Assembly: GCA_003963365.1 (NCBI GenBank)
Contig: RXJG01000004.1
Coordinates: 412,009 to 476,008, forward strand
Length of the DNA stretch: 64,000 nt
Direction of reading: 5' to 3'
Source: Sphingobacteriales bacterium
GTDB taxonomy: Bacteria > Bacteroidota > Bacteroidia > Chitinophagales > Chitinophagaceae
The notes beneath the pieces were generated by a model. That model saw only the letters and a program-made list of their open reading frames with translations. It did not search any database and had not been told where the DNA came from. Both the position numbers and the translations under genes were made by a program. Below, piece by piece: positions 1-8,101 of this stretch; position 1 is the stretch's first letter; the number at the start of each line of letters is the position of its first letter.

Positions 1-854
1 TATTAAAAAAAGTTCGTGAGCTTGAAATAAAAAGCAAGCGACTCACCAATCATATGTTTACCGGTGAGTACCATACTGCTTTTAAAGGCAGAGGTATGAG
101 CTTTAAGGAAGTAAGAGAATATCAGCCGGGAGATGATATACGGTTTATTGACTGGAATGTTTCTGCAAGGATGGGTCATGCATATAGTAAAATGTTTGAA
201 GAAGAAAGAGAGTTGAGTGTTTTTTTACTGGTAGATGTAAGTGCCAGCTCATTATTTGGAACTGTACTTCAACGGAAAAAAGATTTAATAACAGAGATAT
301 GTGCCGTTCTTTCTTTTTCTGCTGTCAATAATAATGATAAGGTTGGAGCCATTTTCTTTAGTGATATCATTGAAAAATATATCAAACCTCAAAAAGGTAA
401 ACAGCATGTGCTGTATATCGTTCGTGAACTGCTGACAGAGCAACCAAAAAAAAAGGGAACTAACCTCAAAGAAGCTATCCGCTTTTTCAATAATTCATCC
501 AGGAGAAAAAGTATTGTCTTTATCCTGAGTGATTTTATGGATAGTAATTACGAGGATGCCCTGAAAGTGGCAGCTAAAAAACATGATGTTATTGGTATTA
601 AAGTATATGATAAAATGGATATGAGTATACCAGATCTTGGCTTGCTGCAAGTAGAAGATGCAGAAACAGGGAAGATGAGATGGATTGATACCAGTAACAA
701 ACTGGTGCGATATAATTACGAACAGGAATTTCATAAACATAATGAACGGTGCAACGAAGCTTTTGTAAGAGCTGGTGCTGATTTGTTGCATATGACTGCG
801 GGAGAAGATTATGTGAAAGTGCTGCAGAAATTTTTTATTAACCGTAGTAAATAA
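1..854 (+). CDS. DUF58 domain protein of the Bat/MoxR cluster (5' truncated)
   Basis: The frame is open from base 3. The residues before the first in-window ATG (54) read LKKVRELEIKSKRL, which is the usual N-terminal region of this family, so the true start lies upstream of the window. It is a DUF58/VWA-like protein: the conserved FKGRGM...VREYQPGDD...DWN block sits near bases 85-155 and a degenerate MIDAS strand (LLVDVSAS) near 230-245. The family co-occurs with MoxR AAA+ ATPases and Bat proteins and is thought to act in a metal-ion-dependent, chaperone-like membrane-linked complex. The stop overlaps the start of the next gene (taATG), so the two are translationally coupled. Role inferred from family and context. 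Confidence 0.9.
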   Translation, partial: LKKVRELEIKSKRLTNHMFTGEYHTAFKGRGMSFKEVREYQPGDDIRFIDWNVSARMGHAYSKMFEEERELSVFLLVDVSASSLFGTVLQRKKDLITEICAVLSFSAVNNNDKVGAIFFSDIIEKYIKPQKGKQHVLYIVRELLTEQPKKKGTNLKEAIRFFNNSSRRKSIVFILSDFMDSNYEDALKVAAKKHDVIGIKVYDKMDMSIPDLGLLQVEDAETGKMRWIDTSNKLVRYNYEQEFHKHNERCNEAFVRAGADLLHMTAGEDYVKVLQKFFINRSK

Positions 855-1759
855 TGGGTTTCAAAAATATACTGGCAGGAATTTGCTTACTGATTGGGTT
901 GACTATTTTCGCACAACCAAAACCTTCTGCTATTGCCGATAAGGTGGAAATATTAATTGGCGAACAAATTAAACTTAAACTTTCTGCCAGCTTTACTACC
1001 GATGATTTTAATGCCAATGGTTTTGCCATTCCTGATTCAATCAGACATTTTGAAATTTTAGAGAAAAGCCCCGTTGATTCATCCATCACCAGCGGTGTAA
1101 AAAGTATTTCTCAAGTTATCACTTTAACCAGTTTTGATTCCGGTATATGGGCTATTCCTAAAATTGGATTGCTCACCAGGTCGCCAGCTGGTTATTCTGA
1201 TTCCATTTTAATTAAAGTAGGATTTGATCCAACCAAAATTGATGAACTCAACGATATCAAAACAATTGAAGAAGTAAAAGTAAATACAACCTGGATATAC
1301 TGGGCTTTGGCTGGTATTACAGTGTTAGGGATAGTTGGCTTTGCTTATTTCTTATACGTTATAAAGTTCGGCACTGAGGAAAAACCGGAAGAAGAAACTA
1401 TTATATCTAAAGTGCCGGCATTTGAAGAAGCCATAGATGCATTACAAAAACTAAGACAAAGAAATATAACACATAAAGAAGAAGCAAAACAATTACATGC
1501 GGGGCTGACAAGTATATTTAAACGGTACCTGATTCGGGCACACAATATAAACACCTTAAGAAGTACCACCAGTGAAATGCTGATTCAGCTAAAAGATAAT
1601 TTAATCACACAATCACAACTATCATCCGCAGCTGATGCGTTGCGGCTGAATGATGCGGTGAAGTTTGCTAATTATTTTCCGGCACAAACTGAAACAAACA
1701 CGGCTATTAATCAACTGGAAGAAACCATTCAATTATTAAATAAAAACAAACTGGCGTAA
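854..1759 (+). CDS. Bat-cluster membrane protein with signal peptide and one transmembrane helix
   Basis: The 301-residue protein has an N-terminal signal peptide (about residues 1-21, ending near FAQ), a periplasmic beta-rich part (about 25-140), one transmembrane helix (about 146-169) and a charged, helical cytoplasmic tail. This resembles the short BatD-like protein lying between the DUF58 and BatA genes in Bacteroidota. The start overlaps the upstream stop by one base, and the next gene begins 1 nt after its stop, so the three genes are one tightly coupled operon. The family has no assigned enzymatic function. Confidence 0.8.
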   Translation: MGFKNILAGICLLIGLTIFAQPKPSAIADKVEILIGEQIKLKLSASFTTDDFNANGFAIPDSIRHFEILEKSPVDSSITSGVKSISQVITLTSFDSGIWAIPKIGLLTRSPAGYSDSILIKVGFDPTKIDELNDIKTIEEVKVNTTWIYWALAGITVLGIVGFAYFLYVIKFGTEEKPEEETIISKVPAFEEAIDALQKLRQRNITHKEEAKQLHAGLTSIFKRYLIRAHNINTLRSTTSEMLIQLKDNLITQSQLSSAADALRLNDAVKFANYFPAQTETNTAINQLEETIQLLNKNKLA

Positions 1760-1760
1760 A

Positions 1761-2765
1761 TTGATACTCGACTGGTTTAAAAATATCAGCTTTGGTCAAC
1801 CATGGTTTTTTGCATTATTGGTGCTGATACCATTACTGGTTATTTGGTATTGGCGGAATAATTTTAAAAATCAGTCTTCATTGGTCATTTCTTCTACAAA
1901 AGGTGTGGAAGCTGCGGCTAATTTTAAAACCAGCTTTCATCACTTACCCTTTATACTTCGCCTTTTATCATTAATCTTATTCATCACCGCATTGGCGAGG
2001 CCACAAACAAGAAATGATGAGCAACAAAAAGAAGGAGAGGGTTTAGATATTGTGTTGTGCATAGATGTGAGTGGTAGCATGAATGCTGAAGATTTACAGC
2101 CTAACCGCCTCGAAGCAGCGAAACAAGTTGCTGCTAACTTTGTGGATGGAAGACCAACAGACAGGATTGGATTAGTTATTTTTTCCGGCGAAAGTTTTAC
2201 ACAATGTCCCATTACGGCTGATCATGCCGTAGTGAAGCAACAAATTTTGAATATAAAAAGCGGGTTTCTGCAGGATGGTACGGCTATCGGAACAGGGTTG
2301 GCAACGAGTGTGGAGAGATTAAAGTCAAGTAAGGCAAAAAGTAAAGTAATAATTTTATTAACCGATGGTGAAAATAATGGCGGCTTAATTGATCCGCAAA
2401 CGGCAAAAGAAATTGCCAAATCATTACGAATAAAAGTGTATACCATTGGAGTAGGAACGGATGGTTATGCCCCTATTCCCGAGGCTACTCCGCTGGGAAC
2501 GACCCATGTGAATGAAAAAGTAAATATTGATGAAAAGCTGCTCAAACAAATTGCTGCTGAAACAGGCGGCCGATATTTCCGGGCAAAAGACAATGAAGGG
2601 TTAACCAGTATTTACAGTGAAATTGACCGGCTGGAGAAATCAAAAATAGAAGTAACCACTTTCACAAATTATACCGAAAGATTTGTTCCCTTTGTGATGG
2701 CAGCACTGGCTCTTTTGCTGCTGGAGCTGTTGCTTAAATACAGCATATTTAAAAAGTTTCCGTAA
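1761..2765 (+). CDS. batA: BatA-like VWA domain membrane protein
   Basis: A VWA (von Willebrand A) domain of about 190 residues is framed by transmembrane helices near residues 14-30, 62-80 and at the C terminus (307-327). The MIDAS motif is intact (DVSGSM at about 102-107), followed by TDRIG and the distal TDGENNGG Asp. BatA proteins of Bacteroidota are inner-membrane VWA proteins linked to stress tolerance and envelope functions. The start must be a TTG directly after the upstream TAA stop, because no ATG lies early enough to keep the first helix; this suggests translational re-initiation. The usual batB/C/D genes do not follow; rsgA does. Confidence 0.88.
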   Translation: MILDWFKNISFGQPWFFALLVLIPLLVIWYWRNNFKNQSSLVISSTKGVEAAANFKTSFHHLPFILRLLSLILFITALARPQTRNDEQQKEGEGLDIVLCIDVSGSMNAEDLQPNRLEAAKQVAANFVDGRPTDRIGLVIFSGESFTQCPITADHAVVKQQILNIKSGFLQDGTAIGTGLATSVERLKSSKAKSKVIILLTDGENNGGLIDPQTAKEIAKSLRIKVYTIGVGTDGYAPIPEATPLGTTHVNEKVNIDEKLLKQIAAETGGRYFRAKDNEGLTSIYSEIDRLEKSKIEVTTFTNYTERFVPFVMAALALLLLELLLKYSIFKKFP

Positions 2766-2818
2766 CCGGGTTCATCACTGTTAAAGTCAATTCATTCATT
2801 AGAATTATCTTGCATTGC

Positions 2819-3748
2819 ATGAAGGCATTAATATATAAATCCACAGGCTCCTGGTACATTGTAAAAAATGAAGCCGGAAAAGTATTTAATGCCCGTATCA
2901 AAGGAAAATTTAAGATTGATGAGGACATTACTTCCACAAATCCTGTTGCTGTTGGAGATGAAGTGGAAATTGAAATGGAAAATGAAACAGAAGATTCGGT
3001 GATCATAACAGCCATTCATCCACGAAGGAATTATATCATCCGGCAATCCCCATCACACAAAAAACAAAAACATATTGTGGCAGCCAATATTGATCAGTCG
3101 TTGTTGTTTGCCACTTTAAAAGAACCCAAAACATCTTCAGGCTTTATTGATCGTTTTCTTATTACCTGCGAAGCCTACCATGTGCCGGCTATTATTGTTT
3201 TTAATAAAGCCGATTTATATAAAAAGAAAGAGCAGGAAAAATTTGAAGAATGGAAAAAAATATATGAGGCTATTGGCTACTGTGTTGTGTTACTGAGTTT
3301 AAAAAAAGGAGATGGGATAGAGGAATTAAAAAAATTATTAAAAGATAAGATCACCCTGCTCAGTGGTCATTCCGGTGTTGGAAAATCTACTTTTATCAAT
3401 ACTATCTTTCCCAAGGTTGAATTAAAAACACAGGAAGTGAGCGGCTGGAGCGGAAAGGGATTGCACACCACTACATTTGCTGAAATGTTTGACCTACCTT
3501 TTGGCGCAAAAATTATTGATACACCTGGTTTAAGAGAATTTGGAATAGTTGATTTTACCAGGCAGGAATTATCTCATTATTTCCCTGAAATGAAGGAACT
3601 GATATACCAATGCCAGTTTAATAATTGTCTTCACATCAATGAACCGGGATGTGCTGTTAAAGCAGGGGTAGAGGAAGGCAGGGTGTCAATAGAACGTTAT
3701 ATCAGTTATTGTAACATCCTGGATACAGTTGACGAAAAGCAATATTAA
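2819..3748 (+). CDS. rsgA: Ribosome small-subunit-dependent GTPase A (RsgA)
   Basis: This circularly permuted GTPase checks the late 30S subunit and releases RbfA; rbfA itself is at 52.5-52.9 kb here. An N-terminal OB fold (about 1-75) is followed by the permuted order G4 (NKAD, about 131), G1/P-loop (GHSGVGKST, about 183) and G3 (DTPG, about 234). A C-terminal zinc motif (C...C-x-H-x5-C, about 264-280) follows. The ATG at 2819 gives MKALIYKSTGSW, the normal family start; a TTG three codons upstream is less likely. It ends 2 nt before the stop of the convergent next gene. Confidence 0.95.
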   Translation: MKALIYKSTGSWYIVKNEAGKVFNARIKGKFKIDEDITSTNPVAVGDEVEIEMENETEDSVIITAIHPRRNYIIRQSPSHKKQKHIVAANIDQSLLFATLKEPKTSSGFIDRFLITCEAYHVPAIIVFNKADLYKKKEQEKFEEWKKIYEAIGYCVVLLSLKKGDGIEELKKLLKDKITLLSGHSGVGKSTFINTIFPKVELKTQEVSGWSGKGLHTTTFAEMFDLPFGAKIIDTPGLREFGIVDFTRQELSHYFPEMKELIYQCQFNNCLHINEPGCAVKAGVEEGRVSIERYISYCNILDTVDEKQY

Positions 3749-3750
3749 GC

Positions 3751-4056
3751 TTAAGCAACCTTCGCCCTCAGCAAATTTGCCAGTTCAACTACCGCTTCAT
3801 TGTCTTTACGCACAGCGTTGCGATACTTCCTGGGGAAGATAGAAACACCATTGTAAATGTCGTAGTGAAGCGTAAGGCGCTGGCCTTTGTAGCTGAAGTC
3901 CCAGTAGGATGAGTCGGAGTCATCTATTTTGTTGGTGAAACTGATGTGCAGCGCATCGCTTAGAATGTCTGCTACTCTGTAGAAACGGTCAAAGCCGCAG
4001 TTTTCATCGATGATTGCTTCAGTGCAACCTAAATCGGTACGTAATGTTAGGGTCAT
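3751..4056 (-). CDS. Conserved hypothetical protein, 101 residues
   Basis: A small acidic cytoplasmic protein without signal peptide or membrane helix. The sequence is rich in aromatic residues and Asp (SDSSYWDFSYKGQRLTLHYD around residues 47-67) and predicts as alpha/beta. I do not recognise a characterised family with certainty. It converges on rsgA with a 2-nt gap. The next minus-strand gene, a lipoprotein, lies 20 nt upstream, so the two may be co-transcribed. Coding is supported by uniform codon use and the clean ATG. Confidence 0.65.
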   Translation of the reverse strand: MTLTLRTDLGCTEAIIDENCGFDRFYRVADILSDALHISFTNKIDDSDSSYWDFSYKGQRLTLHYDIYNGVSIFPRKYRNAVRKDNEAVVELANLLRAKVA

Positions 4057-4076
4057 ATGTGTGGATTTTAGTTTTC

Positions 4077-4250
4077 TCAGGCTTTAAACTTCTTCGCCTT
4101 GGGTACTTTCTCTCCACTTAATAATTTCTCTGCTCCCACGTTTTTGCCATTACTGGGGCAACCACGTTTTGATGACGAACAAGCACATAAAAAAGACGCA
4201 ACTAATAAAATAAACGCTGCATGTTTCAAAAGGTTCACATTCTTTTTCAT
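4077..4250 (-). CDS. Small lipoprotein, 57 residues
   Basis: I translated this short minus-strand frame directly. It begins MKKNVNLLKHAAFILLVASF and continues into a lipobox (LCAC, then SSSKRG), so the mature protein is a roughly 35-residue lipid-anchored peptide. The mature part contains GCPSNGKNVGAEKLLSG and ends in a Lys-rich tail. The Cys-Pro-x-Asn-Gly motif resembles short lipoproteins I recall from other Chitinophagaceae, with no known function. It is probably exported and anchored in the envelope. It lies 20 nt upstream of the 101-residue hypothetical gene in the same orientation. Confidence 0.7.
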   Translation of the reverse strand: MKKNVNLLKHAAFILLVASFLCACSSSKRGCPSNGKNVGAEKLLSGEKVPKAKKFKA

Positions 4251-4457
4251 ATTCACAATTTTTAATTAGTCTGATTTGCAGTGTATTACCGAACTGCGTG
4301 GGAGTTTGTTATGAGGCTGATGGACAGGGCCGGGCTTTTGAATAGTGTATGCTTCTCTTCCATAGTTCGGATATTAGTTTTGCAAATGATTTCAGATTAT
4401 AAAAATAACCAATACAATTTAACTCTGCAAGTCTTTGTTTATTGTGTAAAATGGCTA

Positions 4458-4985
4458 TTATTTCTCCTGGCTTTTAAACCAACCGGCATATTTTACGTAA
4501 TTATTGGCTATCCGGTCAATTTCTCCGTGTATCAGCTCTGCAGAAATATCTTTCACTTTTTTTGCGGGAACCCCTGCATAAATGCTTCCGCTTTCGCAAA
4601 TAGTTCCTTCCAGCACCACGGCACCGGCCGCAATAATGGTGTTGCTTTTAACGATGGCATTATCCATCACAATCGATCCCATACCGATCAGCACATTGTC
4701 GTGGAGAGTACATCCATGCACAATAGCATTATGCCCAATAGATACATTATTACCGATAGTAGTTCCAAAACGCTGATAGGTGCAATGAATACAGGCCCCA
4801 TCCTGCACATTTACTTTATTACCCATACGGATGAAGTTTACATCACCCCGAATAACAGCATTGAACCATACACTGCAATCATTACCCATGGTAACATCAC
4901 CCACAATAGTAGCATTAGGTGCTACAAAACAATTTTCACCCATTTGCGGCGAAACTCCATTTACCGGAAGTATAATAGGAGACAT
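4458..4985 (-). CDS. Gamma-class carbonic anhydrase family protein (left-handed beta-helix)
   Basis: The 175-residue protein consists of hexapeptide repeats that form a left-handed beta-helix, as in the PaaY/YrdA/gamma-carbonic-anhydrase family. The three zinc-ligand histidines are visible at H67 (CIHC), H85 and H90 (SIGHNAIVH), and the conserved Arg at R46 (AVIRGDV). The family forms trimers with one metal site per subunit interface. It may hydrate CO2 or be an acyltransferase-like relative; the sequence alone does not decide. A long frame covering 4281-5141 on the other strand is its antisense shadow. Confidence 0.88.
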   Translation of the reverse strand: MSPIILPVNGVSPQMGENCFVAPNATIVGDVTMGNDCSVWFNAVIRGDVNFIRMGNKVNVQDGACIHCTYQRFGTTIGNNVSIGHNAIVHGCTLHDNVLIGMGSIVMDNAIVKSNTIIAAGAVVLEGTICESGSIYAGVPAKKVKDISAELIHGEIDRIANNYVKYAGWFKSQEK

Positions 4986-5137
4986 ATATTTTATTTATGG
5001 TTTGTGGTTGATTATCTCTTATATCTTTCTCTCACAACTCAAAGCTCACCACTCACAGCTTTCTTCCCTGCAATTTATATAATTTCTTTGCCCCTTTGCC
5101 CCTCCTTTGCGTTCTTTGCGTGGAAATCTTTTACATC

Positions 5138-6319
5138 ATGACGCAAAGAGAATTATTCTTACGGCATGTAGCACAAACCTCCACTGCACCATTGGCTTTA
5201 GAAATTGTAAAAGCTGAAGGCTGTAAATTATTTGATGTAAATGGTAAAGAATATATTGATCTCATCGCCGGCATCAGTGTATGCAATGTGGGTCATCGTC
5301 ATCCTAAGGTGATTGAGGCTATCAAACAACAATTAGATGCTTATCTGCACATCATGGTATATGGAGAGATGGTGGAAAGTCCGCAGGTGCAGTATGCAAA
5401 ACTGCTTACTGATTATTTACCTGCTTCACTTAACTCGGTTTATTTTACCAACTCCGGCACGGAAGCCACAGAAGGGGCCATGAAGCTGGCAAAAAAAATT
5501 ACGGGCCGTACACAGATTATTGCTTTTAAAAATTCCTATCACGGCAGTACACAGGGTGCATTAAGTGTAATGGGTGATGAATACTGGCGTAATGCATTTC
5601 GTCCCTTGTTGCCAGATGTACTGCATTTGAATTATAATTCATTCGATGAGCTTTCTTTTATTACAACCAATACTGCTTGTGTTATTGCAGAAACCATACA
5701 GGCCGAAGCAGGAATTATTACACCACAAAACAACTGGCTGAAAGCATTAAATAATCGCTGCAAAGAAACCGGAACGTTGTTAATATTAGATGAGATACAG
5801 GCAGGCTTTGGCAGAACCGGAACCTTATGGGGCTTTGAACAATTTGAGGTAGTGCCCGATATTGTTTTACTCGGCAAAGCCTTAGGCGGAGGAATGCCTT
5901 TGGGTGCTTTTGTGGCAGACAAACAATTGATGGATGCATTTACCGATAACCCGGTGCTGGGTCATATTACCACATTCGGCGGACATCCGGTTTCCTGTGC
6001 CGCCGGTATGGCAGCCATGAAAGTATTGCTGGAAGAAAAGTTGCTGGAAGAAGTAAAAGCAAAAGAAAATTTATTCCGCTCACTGTTAGTGCATGATAAA
6101 ATTAAAGCAGTACGATCATATGGTTTATGGATGGCAATAGAGTTTGATAGTTTTGAAACAAACAAAAAGATCATTGATGCCTGTATTGCAGCCGGTGTGT
6201 TTACCGATTGGTTTTTATTTGCTGCTAATTGTATGCGGATTGCGCCGCCATTGACAATTTCAACACAGGAAATTGAAAAGAGTTGTAATGTAATACAGGA
6301 GAAGATAAATGATATTTAG
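5138..6319 (+). CDS. Class III PLP-dependent aminotransferase (acetylornithine/ornithine type)
   Basis: A 393-residue fold-type I aminotransferase. Visible motifs are NSGTEATEGA (phosphate-binding region, about 104-113), LDEIQAGFGRTG (catalytic Asp, about 217) and LGKALGGGMPLGAF with the Schiff-base Lys at about 247. It resembles the acetylornithine/ornithine aminotransferase group. No arginine-biosynthesis genes are nearby, so the substrate stays open. The ATG at 5138 gives the family-like start MTQRELFLRH; the frame continues upstream, but that extension (Cys-rich, over a TTTGC-rich stretch) looks non-coding. Confidence 0.9.
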   Translation: MTQRELFLRHVAQTSTAPLALEIVKAEGCKLFDVNGKEYIDLIAGISVCNVGHRHPKVIEAIKQQLDAYLHIMVYGEMVESPQVQYAKLLTDYLPASLNSVYFTNSGTEATEGAMKLAKKITGRTQIIAFKNSYHGSTQGALSVMGDEYWRNAFRPLLPDVLHLNYNSFDELSFITTNTACVIAETIQAEAGIITPQNNWLKALNNRCKETGTLLILDEIQAGFGRTGTLWGFEQFEVVPDIVLLGKALGGGMPLGAFVADKQLMDAFTDNPVLGHITTFGGHPVSCAAGMAAMKVLLEEKLLEEVKAKENLFRSLLVHDKIKAVRSYGLWMAIEFDSFETNKKIIDACIAAGVFTDWFLFAANCMRIAPPLTISTQEIEKSCNVIQEKINDI

Positions 6320-6372
6320 TCTTAATCTAATCAGTATCATATGTAATAAAACAGCTTCACGGAAAGAAACAA

Positions 6373-6380
6373 TACTTTTG
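6373..6380 (+). promoter_or_regulatory. Bacteroidota -7 promoter box of the radical SAM gene
   Basis: TACTTTTG matches the TAnnTTTG -7 consensus of the Bacteroidota primary sigma factor and lies 16 nt upstream of the ATG at 6397. I see no clear TTTG -33 element, so this rests on the -7 match and the position. Confidence 0.5.
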
Positions 6381-6396
6381 CACCAGCAAATAACTA

Positions 6397-8073
6397 ATGA
6401 AAGTTTTATTAACAACACTTAATGCCAAATACATTCACCTCAACCTGGCCATACGTATATTGTATGAACTCAATAAACATTACGAAGGGCTGGAGTGGAA
6501 AGAATATGTCATCAGGCAAAAGCCGGAAGATATTGCGCAGGAATGTGCAGCGTATGATGTAGTGGCTTTTAGTTGTTATATCTGGAATATTACACAAACA
6601 TTAAAAGTAGCAGAATGCATTAAAACCATCAACCCATCTGTGAAAATTTTACTCGGAGGACCAGAGGTAAGTTATGAATGGGAAGAAGTAATGGCGAATA
6701 ACTGTATAGATTATATCATTTGCGGCGAAGGTGAAATTCCCTTTCATGAATTTTTAACCCATTATCCGGATGTAACACCAATACCAAACCTGGTGCACCG
6801 CATGAATGGTGAAATACACTACCAGGAAAAAAGTGTAACCTATGATCTCAGCAATTTCATTGGTGTAAATCCATATATCAACGATCCTGTTGAGGATCTG
6901 TATAATAAAGTTGCTTACATAGAAACAAGCCGTGGTTGTCCGTACAAATGTGGTTTCTGTCTTGCCAGTTTAGATAATAATGTACGATACCTGCCCATGA
7001 CCGATATTAAAAAGAATTTACTTTATCTGATGACGCATGGTCGTGTCATTAAGTTTCTCGACCGTACGTTTAATATGAAACGGGATTTTACACTGGAGAT
7101 TTTTCAGTTTATCCTGGATAATCATAAAAGCGGTAACATTTTCCAGTTTGAAATAACAGCAGATATACTGCATCCCGATATTATTAAGTTTATCAATGAA
7201 CAGGTGCCTAAAAATTTATTTCGATTTGAAATTGGGATACAAACAGTCAATCAAAAAGCCAACCTGGAAGTAAGTCGCCGGCAGAATTTTGAAAAAACAA
7301 AAAGTATAATTAAGCAAGTGCAAGATAAAGTGGAACTGCATCTTGATTTGATTGTAGGACTTCCGCTGGATTATTTTGAAGATATTAAATACAGTTTTGA
7401 AGAAGTATTCAAACTCTTTGCTCCCGAACTACAGCTCGGCTTTTTAAAGTTTTTAAAAGGCACACCGGTGCGTCGTACCAGTAATGCTCATGGCTATGTA
7501 TACGATCCTGTGGCTCCTTATCAAATAATTGAAAGTAATTATTTAAGTAAAGAAGAATTGCGGAAGGTAACATTGGTAGAAGAAGCACTTGAAATTTATT
7601 GGAACAAAAACCGGGCACGGCACACCTTAAAATATATTACTGCTTATTACAGCATATTTGATTTTTTATTAGGACTGGGAAGTTATTTTGAGCAGCACAG
7701 CGATTTCCATAAACATTCATTGCGGGATATTTACGATATGCTGTATGCTTATGTGCAAAAAGAATTTCCAGCAGACGAAGTATTACAACAACTGGTAACA
7801 ATAGATTTTTACCTGCATCATAAAATAAAACCTGTTACCCGGTATTATCCTGAAGTTGCTGCGGATATTAAGCAAAATATTATTGAACAAAACCGTCTCA
7901 ATCATCATAAAAACCGTTATATAGTTCTGCCTGTTAAGTTTAACTACAATGAGTTTTTAGAGTATAATCAAATAATTGATCAGGAAGATTACCTGGTGAT
8001 TGAGTTTGATGGAAAAAAACAAGCCAATGTTTTGACGACAGCAGAGCTTATGCGAAAGGAAAATGTTTCATGA
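6397..8073 (+). CDS. B12-binding domain radical SAM protein (DUF4080 type)
   Basis: The 558-residue protein has an N-terminal cobalamin-binding-like Rossmann domain (about 1-135; LGGPEVSYEW near 86), a radical SAM core with the Cx3Cx2C cluster motif (SRGCPYKCGFC, Cys 181, 185 and 188), and a C-terminal region typical of DUF4080 proteins. The family uses S-adenosylmethionine and a [4Fe-4S] cluster, often for methylation or rearrangement, but no substrate is established for this subgroup. It stands alone with its own -7 box. Related genes are common in Bacteroidota. Confidence 0.87.
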   Translation: MKVLLTTLNAKYIHLNLAIRILYELNKHYEGLEWKEYVIRQKPEDIAQECAAYDVVAFSCYIWNITQTLKVAECIKTINPSVKILLGGPEVSYEWEEVMANNCIDYIICGEGEIPFHEFLTHYPDVTPIPNLVHRMNGEIHYQEKSVTYDLSNFIGVNPYINDPVEDLYNKVAYIETSRGCPYKCGFCLASLDNNVRYLPMTDIKKNLLYLMTHGRVIKFLDRTFNMKRDFTLEIFQFILDNHKSGNIFQFEITADILHPDIIKFINEQVPKNLFRFEIGIQTVNQKANLEVSRRQNFEKTKSIIKQVQDKVELHLDLIVGLPLDYFEDIKYSFEEVFKLFAPELQLGFLKFLKGTPVRRTSNAHGYVYDPVAPYQIIESNYLSKEELRKVTLVEEALEIYWNKNRARHTLKYITAYYSIFDFLLGLGSYFEQHSDFHKHSLRDIYDMLYAYVQKEFPADEVLQQLVTIDFYLHHKIKPVTRYYPEVAADIKQNIIEQNRLNHHKNRYIVLPVKFNYNEFLEYNQIIDQEDYLVIEFDGKKQANVLTTAELMRKENVS

Positions 8074-8101
8074 ACACAAAGTGGAAAATGATCTTTCAAC
8101 A

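Noticed and set aside
5040-5137. TTTGCCCC/TTTGCG-rich stretch before the aminotransferase as a coding extension
   Set aside because: It is a low-complexity intergenic repeat; translation gives a Cys-rich leader absent from the family.
4281-5141. 286-codon plus-strand frame
   Set aside because: It is antisense to the gamma-carbonic-anhydrase-like gene, has low-complexity Ser/His/Ile composition and no family signature.
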